Origin: Skermanella sp. TT6
Lineage (GTDB): Bacteria; Pseudomonadota; Alphaproteobacteria; Azospirillales; Azospirillaceae
Assembly: GCF_016653635.2 (NCBI RefSeq)
Contig: NZ_CP067420.1
Span: 2,639,501-2,703,500 of the forward strand
Direction of reading: 5' to 3'
Length of the DNA: 64,000 bases
Part shown: positions 43,618 to 53,009 of the stretch, piece after piece
Layout of the letters: every line of letters starts with the position of its first letter
Numbering within the stretch: the stretch's first letter is position 1
Program-made: the position numbers and the translations under genes
The notes under the pieces: model-generated
The model's database searches: none
The model's input: the letters and a program-made list of their open reading frames with translations, nothing else
Told to the model about the DNA's origin: nothing

Positions 43618-44946
43618 ATGAACCTGCATCATCTGCTCCAGGCGCGGGTCGCCGCCGGCAGGCCGGTCCGGGTCGGCCTGATCGGCGCCGGCAAGTTCGG
43701 CTCCATGTTCCTGTCACAGGTTCCGACGACGCCGGGCCTGGAGGTCGCCGTCATCGCCGACCTCGACCCGGAACGGGCCCGCGCCGCGTGCCGGCAGGTC
43801 GGCTGGGACGAAGCCCGAATCGCCCGGACGGAGTTCGTCACCTCCGGTGCCGACGCGTGCGGCCATGACGCGGTCGAGGTCGTCGTCGAGGCGACCGGTG
43901 CGCCGGCGGCGGGCATCGCCCACGCCCGCGCCGCCATCTCGGCCGGCAAGCACATCGTCATGGTGAACGTCGAGGCGGACGTGCTCGCCGGTGCCCTGCT
44001 GGCCGAGGAGGCCCGCGCCAAGGGCGTGGTCTATTCCATGGCCTACGGCGACCAGCCCGCGCTCACCGCCGAGATGGTGGACTGGGGCCGCTCCTGCGGG
44101 TTCCAGGTGGTCGCGGCCGGCAAGGGCACCAAGTATCTGCCGCTGTTCCATGCCGTGACGCCGGACGATGTCTGGACCCATTACGGCCTGACGCCGGAGG
44201 AGGCGCGCAAGGCCGGCATGAACGCCCAGATGTTCAACTCCTTCCTGGACGGGACCAAGTCGGCCCTGGAAATGGCGGCCATCTCGAACGCCTGCGATCT
44301 CGCCGTGCCGTCCGACGGCCTGCTCTTCCCGCCCTGCGGCGTGGACGACCTGCCCCACGTCCTGCGTCCCGCTTCGGTCGGCGGCGTGCTGGAGCGCGAG
44401 GGCATGGTCGAGACCGTCTCCTCCCTGGAGCGGGACGGCAGGCCGGTCTTCCGGGATCTCCGCTGGGGCGTCTACGTGGTCCTGAAGGCCCCGAACGACT
44501 ACGCCCGGGCCTGCTTCAAGCAGTACGGGCTGAAGACGGACGACACCGGCAGCTATGCCGCCATGTACAAGCCGTATCATCTGATCGGGCTGGAACTCGG
44601 CATTTCGGTGCTCTCGGCCGCCCTCCGCGGCGAGCCTACAGGCCAGACCCGCGGTTTCCGCGGCGACGTGGCGGCCGTCGCCAAGCGGCCGCTCAAGGCG
44701 GGGGAAATGCTCGACGGCGAGGGCGGCTACACCGTCTGGGGCAAGCTGGTCCCTGCCGAGCGGAGCCTTGCCGAGGGGGCGCTGCCGATCGGGCTCGCGC
44801 ACAAGGTCAAGCTGTTGAAGGACGTTCCGGCCGGCCGGATCGTCACCTGGGCGGATATCAGCATACCCGACACCGAGGCCGTCCGGGTCCGCCGCGACAT
44901 GGAACGGCGGTTCGCGGTGAACGAGACGAGCGCCGCCGCCGAGTGA
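43618..44946 (+). CDS. DRL-like NAD(P)-dependent oxidoreductase with C-terminal SAF domain
   Basis: A 442-residue protein. A Rossmann domain begins VRVGLIGAGKFGSMFLSQVP near residue 18. It is followed by a homoserine-dehydrogenase-like catalytic region with VVVEATGAPAAGIAHARAAI, VNVEADVLAG, AAGKGTKYLPLFH and FNSFLDGTKSALEMAAISNA. The last 80 or so residues form a SAF domain (KAGEMLDGEGGYTV, VPAGRIVTWADI). The layout resembles the Brucella DXR-like (DRL) enzyme, which can make methylerythritol phosphate. Other relatives act on sugar acids. With GntR and the oxygenase it forms an apparent operon. Whether it is a true DRL or another dehydrogenase cannot be decided here. Confidence 0.78.
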   Translation: MNLHHLLQARVAAGRPVRVGLIGAGKFGSMFLSQVPTTPGLEVAVIADLDPERARAACRQVGWDEARIARTEFVTSGADACGHDAVEVVVEATGAPAAGIAHARAAISAGKHIVMVNVEADVLAGALLAEEARAKGVVYSMAYGDQPALTAEMVDWGRSCGFQVVAAGKGTKYLPLFHAVTPDDVWTHYGLTPEEARKAGMNAQMFNSFLDGTKSALEMAAISNACDLAVPSDGLLFPPCGVDDLPHVLRPASVGGVLEREGMVETVSSLERDGRPVFRDLRWGVYVVLKAPNDYARACFKQYGLKTDDTGSYAAMYKPYHLIGLELGISVLSAALRGEPTGQTRGFRGDVAAVAKRPLKAGEMLDGEGGYTVWGKLVPAERSLAEGALPIGLAHKVKLLKDVPAGRIVTWADISIPDTEAVRVRRDMERRFAVNETSAAAE

Positions 44947-44968
44947 CGGAGGTCCGGGCGGCGCCGGC

Positions 44969-45742
44969 TCAATCCGGGATGTCGATCACCAGGCCGTCAT
45001 AGGCCGGCTCGACTCCCGGAGGGAGCATCGCCAGAACCGTATCGTAGTCCATGCTCTGGTTCATGTGGGTCAGGTAGGCCCGGCGCGGGCGGAGCCGGTC
45101 GATCCATTGAAGCGTCAGCTCCAGGTGGGCATGGACGGGATGGGCCGGCGCCACGCGCACGCAGTCGACCACCCAGGTGTCGATGCCCTTCAGCGCCTCG
45201 AAGGCCGCATCCTCCATCCGGACCACATCGGTCGAATAGCCGAACCGGCCGAACCGGAAGCCCAGCGTCTTCATCCAGCCATGGTCCTGCTCGAACGGCA
45301 GGATCTCGATCCCGCCGACGCTGAACGGGCCGGTGATCTCGTGGGCGACCAGCGCCGGTTTGTAATAGAGTCCCCCCGGTTTGATCGGCGTGAAGCAGTA
45401 TCCGAACCGGTGCATCAGGTCGTCCAGGGTACCCCGGTCCGCATAGACGTCCAGGGGCGCGTTCATTGCGTGGTTGATTCCCCGAAGGTCGTCCAGCCCA
45501 TGGGTATGGTCGGCATGACCGTGGGTGAAGATCACGCCGCTCAGCCATGTCGTCCGGTTGGCGATCAACTGTTCGCGCAGGTCGGGGCTGCTGTCGACCA
45601 GCACACGCCCGCCCCGGTCCTCGACCAGGATCGACGGGCGGCTGCGCCGGTTCTTCGGGTTGGCCGGGTCGCAAGCCCCCCAGTCGCCCCCGATCAGCGG
45701 CACCCCTCCGGAGCCTCCCGAACCGAGTATCGTGATCCTCAT
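44969..45742 (-). CDS. PhnP-like metallo-beta-lactamase fold hydrolase
   Basis: A 257-residue metallo-hydrolase. The zinc motif is FTHGHADHTHGLDDLRGI, with further ligands in FEQDHGW and the C-terminal LTHMNQSMDYD. It resembles PhnP (cyclic phosphodiesterase) and its widely conserved relatives found beside tatD. No phn genes are present, so a general phosphodiesterase role is more likely than phosphonate use. The start overlaps the tatD stop (ATGA). Confidence 0.85.
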   Translation of the reverse strand: MRITILGSGGSGGVPLIGGDWGACDPANPKNRRSRPSILVEDRGGRVLVDSSPDLREQLIANRTTWLSGVIFTHGHADHTHGLDDLRGINHAMNAPLDVYADRGTLDDLMHRFGYCFTPIKPGGLYYKPALVAHEITGPFSVGGIEILPFEQDHGWMKTLGFRFGRFGYSTDVVRMEDAAFEALKGIDTWVVDCVRVAPAHPVHAHLELTLQWIDRLRPRRAYLTHMNQSMDYDTVLAMLPPGVEPAYDGLVIDIPD

Positions 45743-46545
45743 GATGCCGGCGTCGTCCCAACGGCCGGTGCCGGCATTCTGCTGAACAACCTCAGGAAAT
45801 TCCGGGTCGTCCGCGCCGCGAGCTCTTCCGGACTGACGCCCTTGACCTCGGCGACGGCGGCAGCGGTATGGGCCACGAAGGCGGGTTCGTTCCGCTTGCC
45901 GCGCTTCGGAATCGGCGCCAGGAACGGCGCATCGGTTTCGACCAGGATACGGTCGAGCGGCACCGAGCGGACGATGTCGCGAAGTTCCTCCGACCGCTTG
46001 AAGGTCACGATGCCCGACAGCGAGATGTAGAATCCGAAATCCAGGGCCTGCTCGGCCAAGTCACGGCCCGAGCTGAAGCAGTGCAGGACGCCGCGCAGCC
46101 CCTGCCCCGCCCCTTCCTCCTTCAGGATCCGGGCGGTGTCCGCGTCGGCATCCCTGGTATGGACCACGATGGGAAGGTCGGTCTCGCGGCAGGCCTGCGC
46201 GTGCATGCGGAATCCCGCCTGCTGGATGTCGCGCGGGCTGTTGTCGTAGAAATAGTCGAGGCCGCTCTCGCCGATCCCGACCACCTTGGGATGCCGAGAC
46301 AGCTCGACCAGTCTTTCCACCGAGGTGACGGCCTGTTCCTCGGCCGCCTGGTGCGGGTGGACGCCGACGGTGCAGTAGACCTCGTCATAGGCCTCCGCGA
46401 TCTCCCGGATCTGGTCGAACCGGCTGATCCGGGTCGAGATCGTGACCATGCGGGCAACGCCTGCCCGCCTGGCCCGCGCGATCACCTCGTCCCGTTCCTC
46501 CGCGAAGTCCGGAAAATCCAGATGGCAATGACTGTCGATCAGCAT
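45739..46545 (-). CDS. tatD: TatD-family metal-dependent DNase
   Basis: A 268-residue TIM-barrel hydrolase. Motifs are MLIDSHCHLDFPDF (metal HxH), VGIGESGLDYFYD, LPIVVHTRDAD, VLHCFSSGRDLAEQALDFGF and the acidic VETDAPFLAPIP. TatD proteins are 3'-5' exonucleases linked to oxidative DNA damage and D-aminoacyl-tRNA handling. It lies 7 nt after metG and overlaps the metallo-hydrolase gene, the common metG-tatD arrangement. Confidence 0.92.
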   Translation of the reverse strand: MLIDSHCHLDFPDFAEERDEVIARARRAGVARMVTISTRISRFDQIREIAEAYDEVYCTVGVHPHQAAEEQAVTSVERLVELSRHPKVVGIGESGLDYFYDNSPRDIQQAGFRMHAQACRETDLPIVVHTRDADADTARILKEEGAGQGLRGVLHCFSSGRDLAEQALDFGFYISLSGIVTFKRSEELRDIVRSVPLDRILVETDAPFLAPIPKRGKRNEPAFVAHTAAAVAEVKGVSPEELAARTTRNFLRLFSRMPAPAVGTTPAS

Positions 46546-46552
46546 CTTACTC

Positions 46553-48109
46553 TCAGCTTCCAGCTTCCTCGACGAACCGCGGGAACACGCCCTCGGGACG
46601 GGGCAGCGGGGTTCCCGACGCCAGCGCCTGCCCTTCGGCGAGCCTGTCGAACCCGCGCTCGCCGGCCGGAACGGCGAGCTGGTCCAGAATCTTCGCCGAC
46701 GCGTCGGGCATCAGCGGCTGGGTCAGGATCGCCAGCCGGCGGATCGTCTCGGCCAACACATAAAGGACCGTTCCCATACGCGCCGGATCGGTCTTGCGCA
46801 ATGCCCAGGGCGCCTGCTCGTCCACATAGCGGTTGGCGTCGCCGATGACGGCCCAGATCGCCTCGATCGCCTTGTGGAAGGCCTGCACCGACAGCTCCCG
46901 CCGGAGGGTGTCGAGCAAGGCCCCGGCCGCACCCAGGAGCTTGCCGTCGGCCTCGCCGAAGGCGCCGGCGTCCGGCACCTTGGCCCCGCAGTTCTTCTGG
47001 ATCATGGACAGGACGCGCTGGACGAGGTTTCCGTAGTCGTTCGCCAGGTCGCCGTTCAGCCGGTTGACCATCGCCCGGTGCGAGAAATCCCCGTCGTTGC
47101 CGAACGGCACCTCGCGCAGCAGGAAATAGCGGGTCGGGTCGAGCCCGTAGGTCGAGACCAGCGTCTCGGGCGCGATCACGTTGCCCAGGGACTTGGACAT
47201 CTTCTGGCCTTCGATGGTCCACCAGCCATGGGCGAACACGCGCTTGGGCGGCTCCAGGCCGGCCGCCATCAGGAAGGCTGGCCAATAGACCGCGTGGAAG
47301 CGCAGGATGTCCTTGCCGACCATGTGCAGGTCGGCCGGCCAGTACTTGGCGTAGGGCGTGCCCGGCGCCGTGTCGGGATAGCCCAGCGCCGTGATGTAGT
47401 TGGTCAGCGCGTCGAGCCAGACATACATGATGTGCTGCTCGTCGCCCGGCACCGGAACGCCCCAGTTGAAGGTGGTCCGGCTGACCGAAAGGTCGCGCAG
47501 GCCCGACTTGACGAAAGCCATGACCTCGTTGCGCTTGCCCGGCGGCAGGATGAAGTCGGGATTCTCGTCGTAGAACTTCAGCAGCCGGTCCTGCCAGGCC
47601 GACAGGCGGAAGAAGTAGCTGGGCTCCTCGACCCACTCGCACTCCGCCCCGCTGGGCGCGAGCTTCTTGCCGGTCGGCGTGGTGGTCAGCTCGTCCTCGC
47701 CGTAGAACGCCTCGTCCCGGACGGCATACCAGCCGGCGTAGGAACCCAGGTAGATCTCGCCCTTGTCGGCCAGCGTCCGCCACAAGGCTTGGCAGGCCTC
47801 GATATGGCGCGGCTCGGTCGTGCGGATGAAATCGTCGTTGGAATAGTTCATGGCGCCGACGAGGTCGCGGAAGTTCTGCGACACCCGGTCGGTGAAGGCC
47901 TGGGGATCGACGCCGGCCACCTGGGCCGACTTCTCGACCTTCTGCCCGTGCTCGTCGGTGCCGGTCAGGAACTTCACGTCGCGGCCGTCCAGCCGCATGA
48001 ACCGGGCCAGGACATCGCACGCCAGCGTGGTATAGGCGTGGCCGATATGGGGCACGTCGTTGACGTAATAGATCGGCGTCGTGATGTAAAAGGGCTGTGG
48101 CCCGGCCAT
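46553..48109 (-). CDS. metG: Methionyl-tRNA synthetase
   Basis: A 518-residue class I aminoacyl-tRNA synthetase. The HIGH motif is in YYVNDVPHIGHAYTT and the KMSKS motif in GQKMSKSLGN. Methionine-pocket and anticodon-domain landmarks are VWLDALTNYITALG and LANDYGNLVQRVL. No Cys4 zinc knuckle and no C-terminal tRNA-binding extension are present, which places it in the shorter MetG subgroup. It is in the rlpA-dac-tmk-holB-metG-tatD run on the minus strand. Confidence 0.96.
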   Translation of the reverse strand: MAGPQPFYITTPIYYVNDVPHIGHAYTTLACDVLARFMRLDGRDVKFLTGTDEHGQKVEKSAQVAGVDPQAFTDRVSQNFRDLVGAMNYSNDDFIRTTEPRHIEACQALWRTLADKGEIYLGSYAGWYAVRDEAFYGEDELTTTPTGKKLAPSGAECEWVEEPSYFFRLSAWQDRLLKFYDENPDFILPPGKRNEVMAFVKSGLRDLSVSRTTFNWGVPVPGDEQHIMYVWLDALTNYITALGYPDTAPGTPYAKYWPADLHMVGKDILRFHAVYWPAFLMAAGLEPPKRVFAHGWWTIEGQKMSKSLGNVIAPETLVSTYGLDPTRYFLLREVPFGNDGDFSHRAMVNRLNGDLANDYGNLVQRVLSMIQKNCGAKVPDAGAFGEADGKLLGAAGALLDTLRRELSVQAFHKAIEAIWAVIGDANRYVDEQAPWALRKTDPARMGTVLYVLAETIRRLAILTQPLMPDASAKILDQLAVPAGERGFDRLAEGQALASGTPLPRPEGVFPRFVEEAGS

Positions 48110-48164
48110 TTCTCGGCTCTCCTGCGCGGCGTGACTTCTTGAATTCCGGTGCCGCCCTGCATCG

Positions 48165-49250
48165 TCAGGCCGAAGCGGCGGCCTCCACCGTCAGCAAGGC
48201 GTTCAGGACGACCTGTTTGCGATCGAGATTGGCGCTCTCGGCCCGTGCGAAAAGGCGGTTGACCTTTTCCCATACCTCCACCCACCGATCAAGGCCGCGA
48301 TCCCGCGCGAGGCGCTGCATCAGGGCTGCCTCTCCGGGGACCACCTCGGGCGGGATCGCGCCGCGGGCAAGCGAACGGGCGAAGCGGGCGAGCCACCAGA
48401 CCAGCAGGTCGGTCACGGCATAATAGGCGGTATCCGCCCCCTTGCGCGCCAGCTTGTCCCCCAGCCCGTGGGCCGCGACCACGTCGAGCCGCGGCAGCGT
48501 GCCCAGCAGGCCCATCAGGTCGCGATACAGCGCCAGCCCTCCCGCCTCCGCGAGATCGAGCGCCCGGCCGATGCTGCCTTCTGCCAGCCGGGCCAGCGCC
48601 GCCCGGTCGGCGTCGGCGAGATCCGGCCGCATCCGGGCCAGCAGGCCCGCGACGACCTCCTCGGGCAGCGGATTCAGCAGAAGCTTCCGGCACCGCGACC
48701 GGATGGTCGGGAGCAGGCCGCCGGGATTCTCCGTCACCACCAGCAGCACGGTCCGGGCCGGCGGCTCCTCCAGGATCTTCAGGATCGCGTTCTGACCGTT
48801 CATGTTCAGCCGTTCCGCCCCGTCCAGCACGACCACCCGCCATCCGCCTTCCGCGGCGGTCAGGCGCAGGAACGGCGCTATGCGGCGGACCTGGTCGACC
48901 GGGATATCCATCTTCAGCCGGCCCTTCTTGTCGTCGAAGGGCCGTTCGATGGTCAGCAGGTCGGCATGCCCCCCGGACGCGACGCGCGTGAAAATCGGGT
49001 GTTCGGGACCGATCCGCAGGCTGGTCGCGGGCGGCGGATCGCCGAACAGCCCGCCCGCTTCCTCGCCCTGGGACAGCAGGAACCGGGCGAACCGGAACGC
49101 CAGGGTCGCCTTGCCGATGCCCGGCACGCCGCCGATCAGCCAAGCATGCGGCATCCGGCCCGAGTTCCAGGCGTCGAGCAGGATCCGCTCCGCCTGGTCA
49201 TGGGCCAGAAGCTCCGGATTATGGCGAGGGTGCGGGATCTCGGTGCTCAC
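48165..49250 (-). CDS. holB: DNA polymerase III subunit delta prime
   Basis: A 361-residue clamp-loader subunit. The AAA+ core has Walker A GGVPGIGKATLAF, ILKILEEPPARTVLLVVTEN and the SRC motif RSRCRKLLLNPLP. It helps load the beta clamp with the gamma/tau and delta subunits. The start is a GTG at 49250 overlapping the tmk stop (GTGA); the longer open frame lies inside tmk. The tmk-holB pairing is highly conserved across bacteria. Confidence 0.93.
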   Translation of the reverse strand: MSTEIPHPRHNPELLAHDQAERILLDAWNSGRMPHAWLIGGVPGIGKATLAFRFARFLLSQGEEAGGLFGDPPPATSLRIGPEHPIFTRVASGGHADLLTIERPFDDKKGRLKMDIPVDQVRRIAPFLRLTAAEGGWRVVVLDGAERLNMNGQNAILKILEEPPARTVLLVVTENPGGLLPTIRSRCRKLLLNPLPEEVVAGLLARMRPDLADADRAALARLAEGSIGRALDLAEAGGLALYRDLMGLLGTLPRLDVVAAHGLGDKLARKGADTAYYAVTDLLVWWLARFARSLARGAIPPEVVPGEAALMQRLARDRGLDRWVEVWEKVNRLFARAESANLDRKQVVLNALLTVEAAASA

Positions 49251-49876
49251 GACGGGCACCGCTGCGTGACGGCGTCCAGGACGGCGGCATGCACCTGCTC
49301 GACCGTCCCGCAAGCATCGATCACGACGCAACGGCCGGGTTCGCGGGATGCTATGTCCAGGAAACCCTCGCGGAGCCGCTCGTGGAAGCCCAGGTCCATG
49401 CGCTCGTAGCGGTCCTCGCCGTCCCGCCGGGAGTGCGCGCGCGCGACCCCGGTGCCTGGCGGGATGTCGAGGATCAGCGTCAGGTCGGGAGCGAAATCGC
49501 CGACGGTCACGCCATAAAGCCGCTCGATCGGTTCCCGCCCCAGCCCGTGGCCATAGCCCTGATAGGCCATGGTGCTATCGGCGAAGCGGTCGGAAACGAC
49601 CCAGCGGCCGGCGTCCAGCGCCGGCCAGACCGTCCGCGTCAGGTGGTCACGGCGCGCGGCGAAGTGGAGCAGGGCTTCGGTCACCCCGTCCCATCGGCCC
49701 GGCTCTCCGGAGACCAGCAGCTTGCGGATCTCCTCGGCCCCCGTGGCGCCGCCGGGCTCGCGGGTCGGCAGGACATCCCTGCCCTGCCCCGCCAGCGCCG
49801 CCGCCAGCAGCTTGAGCTGGGTACTCTTGCCGGCGCCCTCGCCGCCTTCGAACGTGATGAATCGGCCGCGCGTCAC
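49247..49876 (-). CDS. tmk: Thymidylate kinase
   Basis: A 209-residue P-loop kinase that phosphorylates dTMP to dTDP. The P-loop is FEGGEGAGKSTQ, the DR(Y/F) motif is SDRFADSTMAYQGYG, and TREPGGATGAEEIR follows the first helix. The lid region is RRDGEDRYERMD. It starts 3 nt after the dac stop and overlaps holB, so translation is coupled. Confidence 0.96.
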   Translation of the reverse strand: MTRGRFITFEGGEGAGKSTQLKLLAAALAGQGRDVLPTREPGGATGAEEIRKLLVSGEPGRWDGVTEALLHFAARRDHLTRTVWPALDAGRWVVSDRFADSTMAYQGYGHGLGREPIERLYGVTVGDFAPDLTLILDIPPGTGVARAHSRRDGEDRYERMDLGFHERLREGFLDIASREPGRCVVIDACGTVEQVHAAVLDAVTQRCPS

Positions 49877-49879
49877 CGG

Positions 49880-51049
49880 TCAGCTGCCTCCGCCCGAAAT
49901 CAGGTGCATCGCCGCGGCGCCGATGCGGCCGACGAACCCGAGCCGATCGACGCTCTGGCCCGCCACCAGCGGCACTTCCTTCCTGCTGAAGCCCGGCGCC
50001 TCCATGACCACCTTGCCCAGCGGCGTGCCCTGGGCGACCGGCGCCGGCACCGGCTCCTCCAGCACGACCGAGACCTTGAGGTTGCGGCGCTCGTCCCGGT
50101 TCATGGTGACCCGCAGGTCCTCCTCGACCACCAGCGGGACGGTGTCGGCATCGCCCAGCCAGACGGCGGCCTGATCGACCGGCTCGCCCTTCTTGAACAG
50201 GGCGTAGGACTCGAATTCCCGGAACCCCCATTCCAGCAGGCGGGCCGACTCGTCCGCACGGGCCTGCATGCTGGGCAGCCCGTTGACCACCAGCACGAGC
50301 CGCCGGCCGTTGCGTTCCGCCGACGCCGTCAGGCCGTAGCCCGCAGTCTCGGTATGGCCGGTCTTCAGCCCGTCCACGTCCATGTTGCGGTACAACAGTG
50401 GGTTGCGGTTGCCCTGCTTGATGCCGTGATAGGTGAACTCGGTCTGCGAGTAGTAGTGATAGTATTCCGGGTAGTCCTTGATCAGATGCTGGGCCAGCAG
50501 CGCGAGGTCGGAGGCGGTCGAATAATGGTTCTCGTCCGGCCAGCCGGTGGAGTTCCTGAAATTGCTCTCGTTCAGGCCGATCTCCCGGGCGCGCCGCGTC
50601 ATTTCCTCCGCGAATCGCTCCTCCGAGCCGGACAGCCCTTCCGCCAGGACTACCGAGGCATCGTTGCCGGACTGGATGATCACGCCCTTGATGAGGTCCT
50701 CGACCCGGATCTGCGCGTTCAGCTCGGTGAACATCTTCGAGCCCTGCATGCGCCAAGCCCGCTCGCTGACCGGAAGCGTGTCGTCCAGCGACAGGCGCCC
50801 CGACCTGAGCCGATCGAAGACCATGTACATGGTCATGATCTTGCTCATCGACGATGTCGGCATGCGCTGGTGGGCGTTCTTCTCGAACAGGGTTGTCCCC
50901 GTCGACATGTCGATCAGGATCGCCTGCTTCGCGATGGTGTCGATCGACGCAGCCGACGAGACGCTCGCGATGCAGGAAACGATGATCCCTGCGATCCAGG
51001 CGATCGGTTTGCGCGGATGGGCGACGGACATCTCTCTTGCTACCCTCAT
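49880..51049 (-). CDS. D-alanyl-D-alanine carboxypeptidase (PBP5/6 family)
   Basis: A 389-residue low-molecular-weight penicillin-binding protein that trims stem peptides of peptidoglycan. A signal peptide covers about residues 1-34. Active-site motifs are Ser67-X-X-Lys70 in TSSMSKIMTMY, SGN in IQSGNDASVVL and KTG in GLKTGHTETAGYG. A C-terminal beta-rich domain follows. The ATG six codons downstream (MSVAHPRK) is an alternative start. It belongs to the rlpA-dac-tmk-holB cluster, so cell-wall and replication genes are probably cotranscribed. Confidence 0.93.
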   Translation of the reverse strand: MRVAREMSVAHPRKPIAWIAGIIVSCIASVSSAASIDTIAKQAILIDMSTGTTLFEKNAHQRMPTSSMSKIMTMYMVFDRLRSGRLSLDDTLPVSERAWRMQGSKMFTELNAQIRVEDLIKGVIIQSGNDASVVLAEGLSGSEERFAEEMTRRAREIGLNESNFRNSTGWPDENHYSTASDLALLAQHLIKDYPEYYHYYSQTEFTYHGIKQGNRNPLLYRNMDVDGLKTGHTETAGYGLTASAERNGRRLVLVVNGLPSMQARADESARLLEWGFREFESYALFKKGEPVDQAAVWLGDADTVPLVVEEDLRVTMNRDERRNLKVSVVLEEPVPAPVAQGTPLGKVVMEAPGFSRKEVPLVAGQSVDRLGFVGRIGAAAMHLISGGGS

Positions 51050-51128
51050 TTTACAAATACCTGCGCGGCATGGATACCAGCCGCGCGCTGCCGGGGGTGG
51101 ATCCTCGCGGAAGCCCCCCTCACCGCCT

Positions 51129-52100
51129 CTAGTCGACGACGACCCGTGCGCCGTTGCTGCCGGCCTCGATCACCTGCCCCAGCACCTGGTCCGCCGCCTC
51201 GACGGTCGGGAGCGGACCGACACGAACCCGGAAATACTGGGTGTCGCCGACCATCGCCGGGTCGATCCGGGAAGCCCCCAGGCCCGACAACCGCGCCCGC
51301 AGCCTGTTGGCGTTTTCATACACCGTGAAGGCCCCGGCCTGCACGTAGATCCTGCCCTTCGAGTGCACCGGAAGCTCGGCTACGACCGGAGCCGGCATGA
51401 ACCTGCCGTCCACCGTGGCACCCGGAAGCGTCTGCGCCGGATCGAACGGCCGCCGCTCCGCGATCTGGATCGGGGCCTGCGCTCCTTCGACCTGAACGAC
51501 CGCCCGCGGTGCCGCGACCGGTACGGGAGCTCCGTCCGGGGACACCTGCGCGATGTCGACGCCCGCCTGCCCTGCCCGCGCGGCGGCGGCGACCGCCCTG
51601 CTCTCGTCGGGCAGGATCGATACACGAACCTTCGCGCTGCCCTGCGCCTCGAATCCGAGCAGCTGGGCGCCTCGCCGCGACAGGTCGACGATGCGGCCCG
51701 GCACGAAGGGACCCCGGTCATTGATGCGGACGATGATGGACCGGCCGTTCTCCAGGTTCGTCACCCGCACGAGGCTCGGCATCGGCAACGTCTTGTGCGC
51801 GCCGGTCAGCTCGTTCTGGTCGAACCGCTCGCCGTTCGCCGTGGTCTCGGCATGGAAGCCCGGACCGTACCACGACGCGATCCCGGTCTCGTCGTAGCCG
51901 AAATCTTCCTTGGGGTAGTACCAGACCCCCTTGATCTGGTATGGCTCCCCGACCTTGTAGCCGCCCATCGCCGACCGCGTGCCGCCCTGGCCGGCCACTT
52001 TGGACGGCGTCGTCTGGGTCGAGCATGCCGACAGGGCGATGATGGCGGTGACCACCAGAAGAGCATTCACCGAATTGCTGGCCACAGCTTTCCCGGCCAT
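51129..52100 (-). CDS. rlpA: RlpA-family septal ring lytic transglycosylase lipoprotein
   Basis: A 323-residue lipoprotein. The lipobox is IIALSACST near residue 26. The double-psi beta-barrel domain has GIASWYGPGFHAETTANGE and the catalytic-site-like RINDRGPFVPGRIVDLS. The C-terminal SPOR domain (about 245-323) has VQAGAFTVYENANRLRARL and binds denuded glycan at the septum. RlpA cleaves naked glycan strands in some species. The start at 52100 omits a 19-residue non-signal extension. It lies upstream of dac, as in many bacteria. Confidence 0.93.
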   Translation of the reverse strand: MAGKAVASNSVNALLVVTAIIALSACSTQTTPSKVAGQGGTRSAMGGYKVGEPYQIKGVWYYPKEDFGYDETGIASWYGPGFHAETTANGERFDQNELTGAHKTLPMPSLVRVTNLENGRSIIVRINDRGPFVPGRIVDLSRRGAQLLGFEAQGSAKVRVSILPDESRAVAAAARAGQAGVDIAQVSPDGAPVPVAAPRAVVQVEGAQAPIQIAERRPFDPAQTLPGATVDGRFMPAPVVAELPVHSKGRIYVQAGAFTVYENANRLRARLSGLGASRIDPAMVGDTQYFRVRVGPLPTVEAADQVLGQVIEAGSNGARVVVD

Positions 52101-52180
52101 CCTGACTTCCTCGATAGGTGGGGCGAACCTACCCCATCTAAGGCAAAGCTCCAACAAAAATGGTTAATCGATTCGAGTAA

Positions 52181-52975
52181 TCAGGTGGGTCCGGGAAACA
52201 GGCTGTCGGTCCTTCCCATGATCCTGTAGGCGACCAGCCCGATCCATTCGCGCATGGCTTCGTTCAGCGCATCCAGGCCGGCCAGGAGGTCCGGTGCCCA
52301 CATCAGCGCGCCGGCGCTGCGGTAATCGACCGGGTAGGCCAGGACCGGCCAGCCCGCCTTGCGGAAGATGCCGACCGACCGCGGCATGTGGGCGGCGGAC
52401 GTGATGATGAGCCAGGTCCCGCCGGAAGCGGGGCCCAGCAGCGCCTTGGTGAAGACCGCGTTCTCGAAGGTGTTGCGCGACTCGCGTTCGAACAGGATCC
52501 GGGAAATGTCGAAGCCCAGCCCGTCCAGCACCTCGGCGATCACGTCGGTTTCCCGCAGGTCGCCGGCGAAGACGAAGCCGGAGCCGCCGGTGAAGACCAG
52601 CCGGGCGTCGGGGTAGCGGCGGGCGAGCTTGACGAACTCGGTGATCCGCTCGGCGGCACCGTTCAGGACCGGCTGTCCCCGGTCGGCGGTCATCTCGGTA
52701 TGGACGGAACCCCCGAGCAGGATGATTCCGTCCACCGCCTCCGGCAGGGCCGGTTGCGGGAACCGCTCCTCCAGGGGCCGGAGGGTCAGCTGCCCGATCG
52801 GCAGCAGCGTGATGAGGACCACGGCGAAGATGCCCGCGGTCGTCAGCCACCACCCCGCCCTCTTCAGCCCGGACCGGCCGCCCGCCTGGAAAAGCTGCCC
52901 GAGGACCAGCATCATCGCCAGGACGTTGCCGGGCTTTACGAGCGCCCAGCCCAGCTTCGACAGGACGAAGGACAT
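52181..52975 (-). CDS. YdcF/ElyC-type DUF218 membrane protein
   Basis: A 264-residue inner-membrane protein with two hydrophobic segments in the first 60 residues, then a DUF218 domain. Domain landmarks are DGIILLGGSVHTEM, DARLVFTGGSG, ESRNTFENAVFTK and LIITSAAHMPRS. The two-helix N-terminus matches the ElyC subgroup, implicated in envelope biogenesis and lipid-carrier supply. SanA and YdcF are related alternatives. The start at 52975 is the first ATG before the membrane region. It follows ilvD by 34 nt. Confidence 0.82.
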   Translation of the reverse strand: MSFVLSKLGWALVKPGNVLAMMLVLGQLFQAGGRSGLKRAGWWLTTAGIFAVVLITLLPIGQLTLRPLEERFPQPALPEAVDGIILLGGSVHTEMTADRGQPVLNGAAERITEFVKLARRYPDARLVFTGGSGFVFAGDLRETDVIAEVLDGLGFDISRILFERESRNTFENAVFTKALLGPASGGTWLIITSAAHMPRSVGIFRKAGWPVLAYPVDYRSAGALMWAPDLLAGLDALNEAMREWIGLVAYRIMGRTDSLFPGPT

Positions 52976-53009
52976 GGGTCGAAGCCGATCCGGAATCCCT
53001 GCAGTGCCG

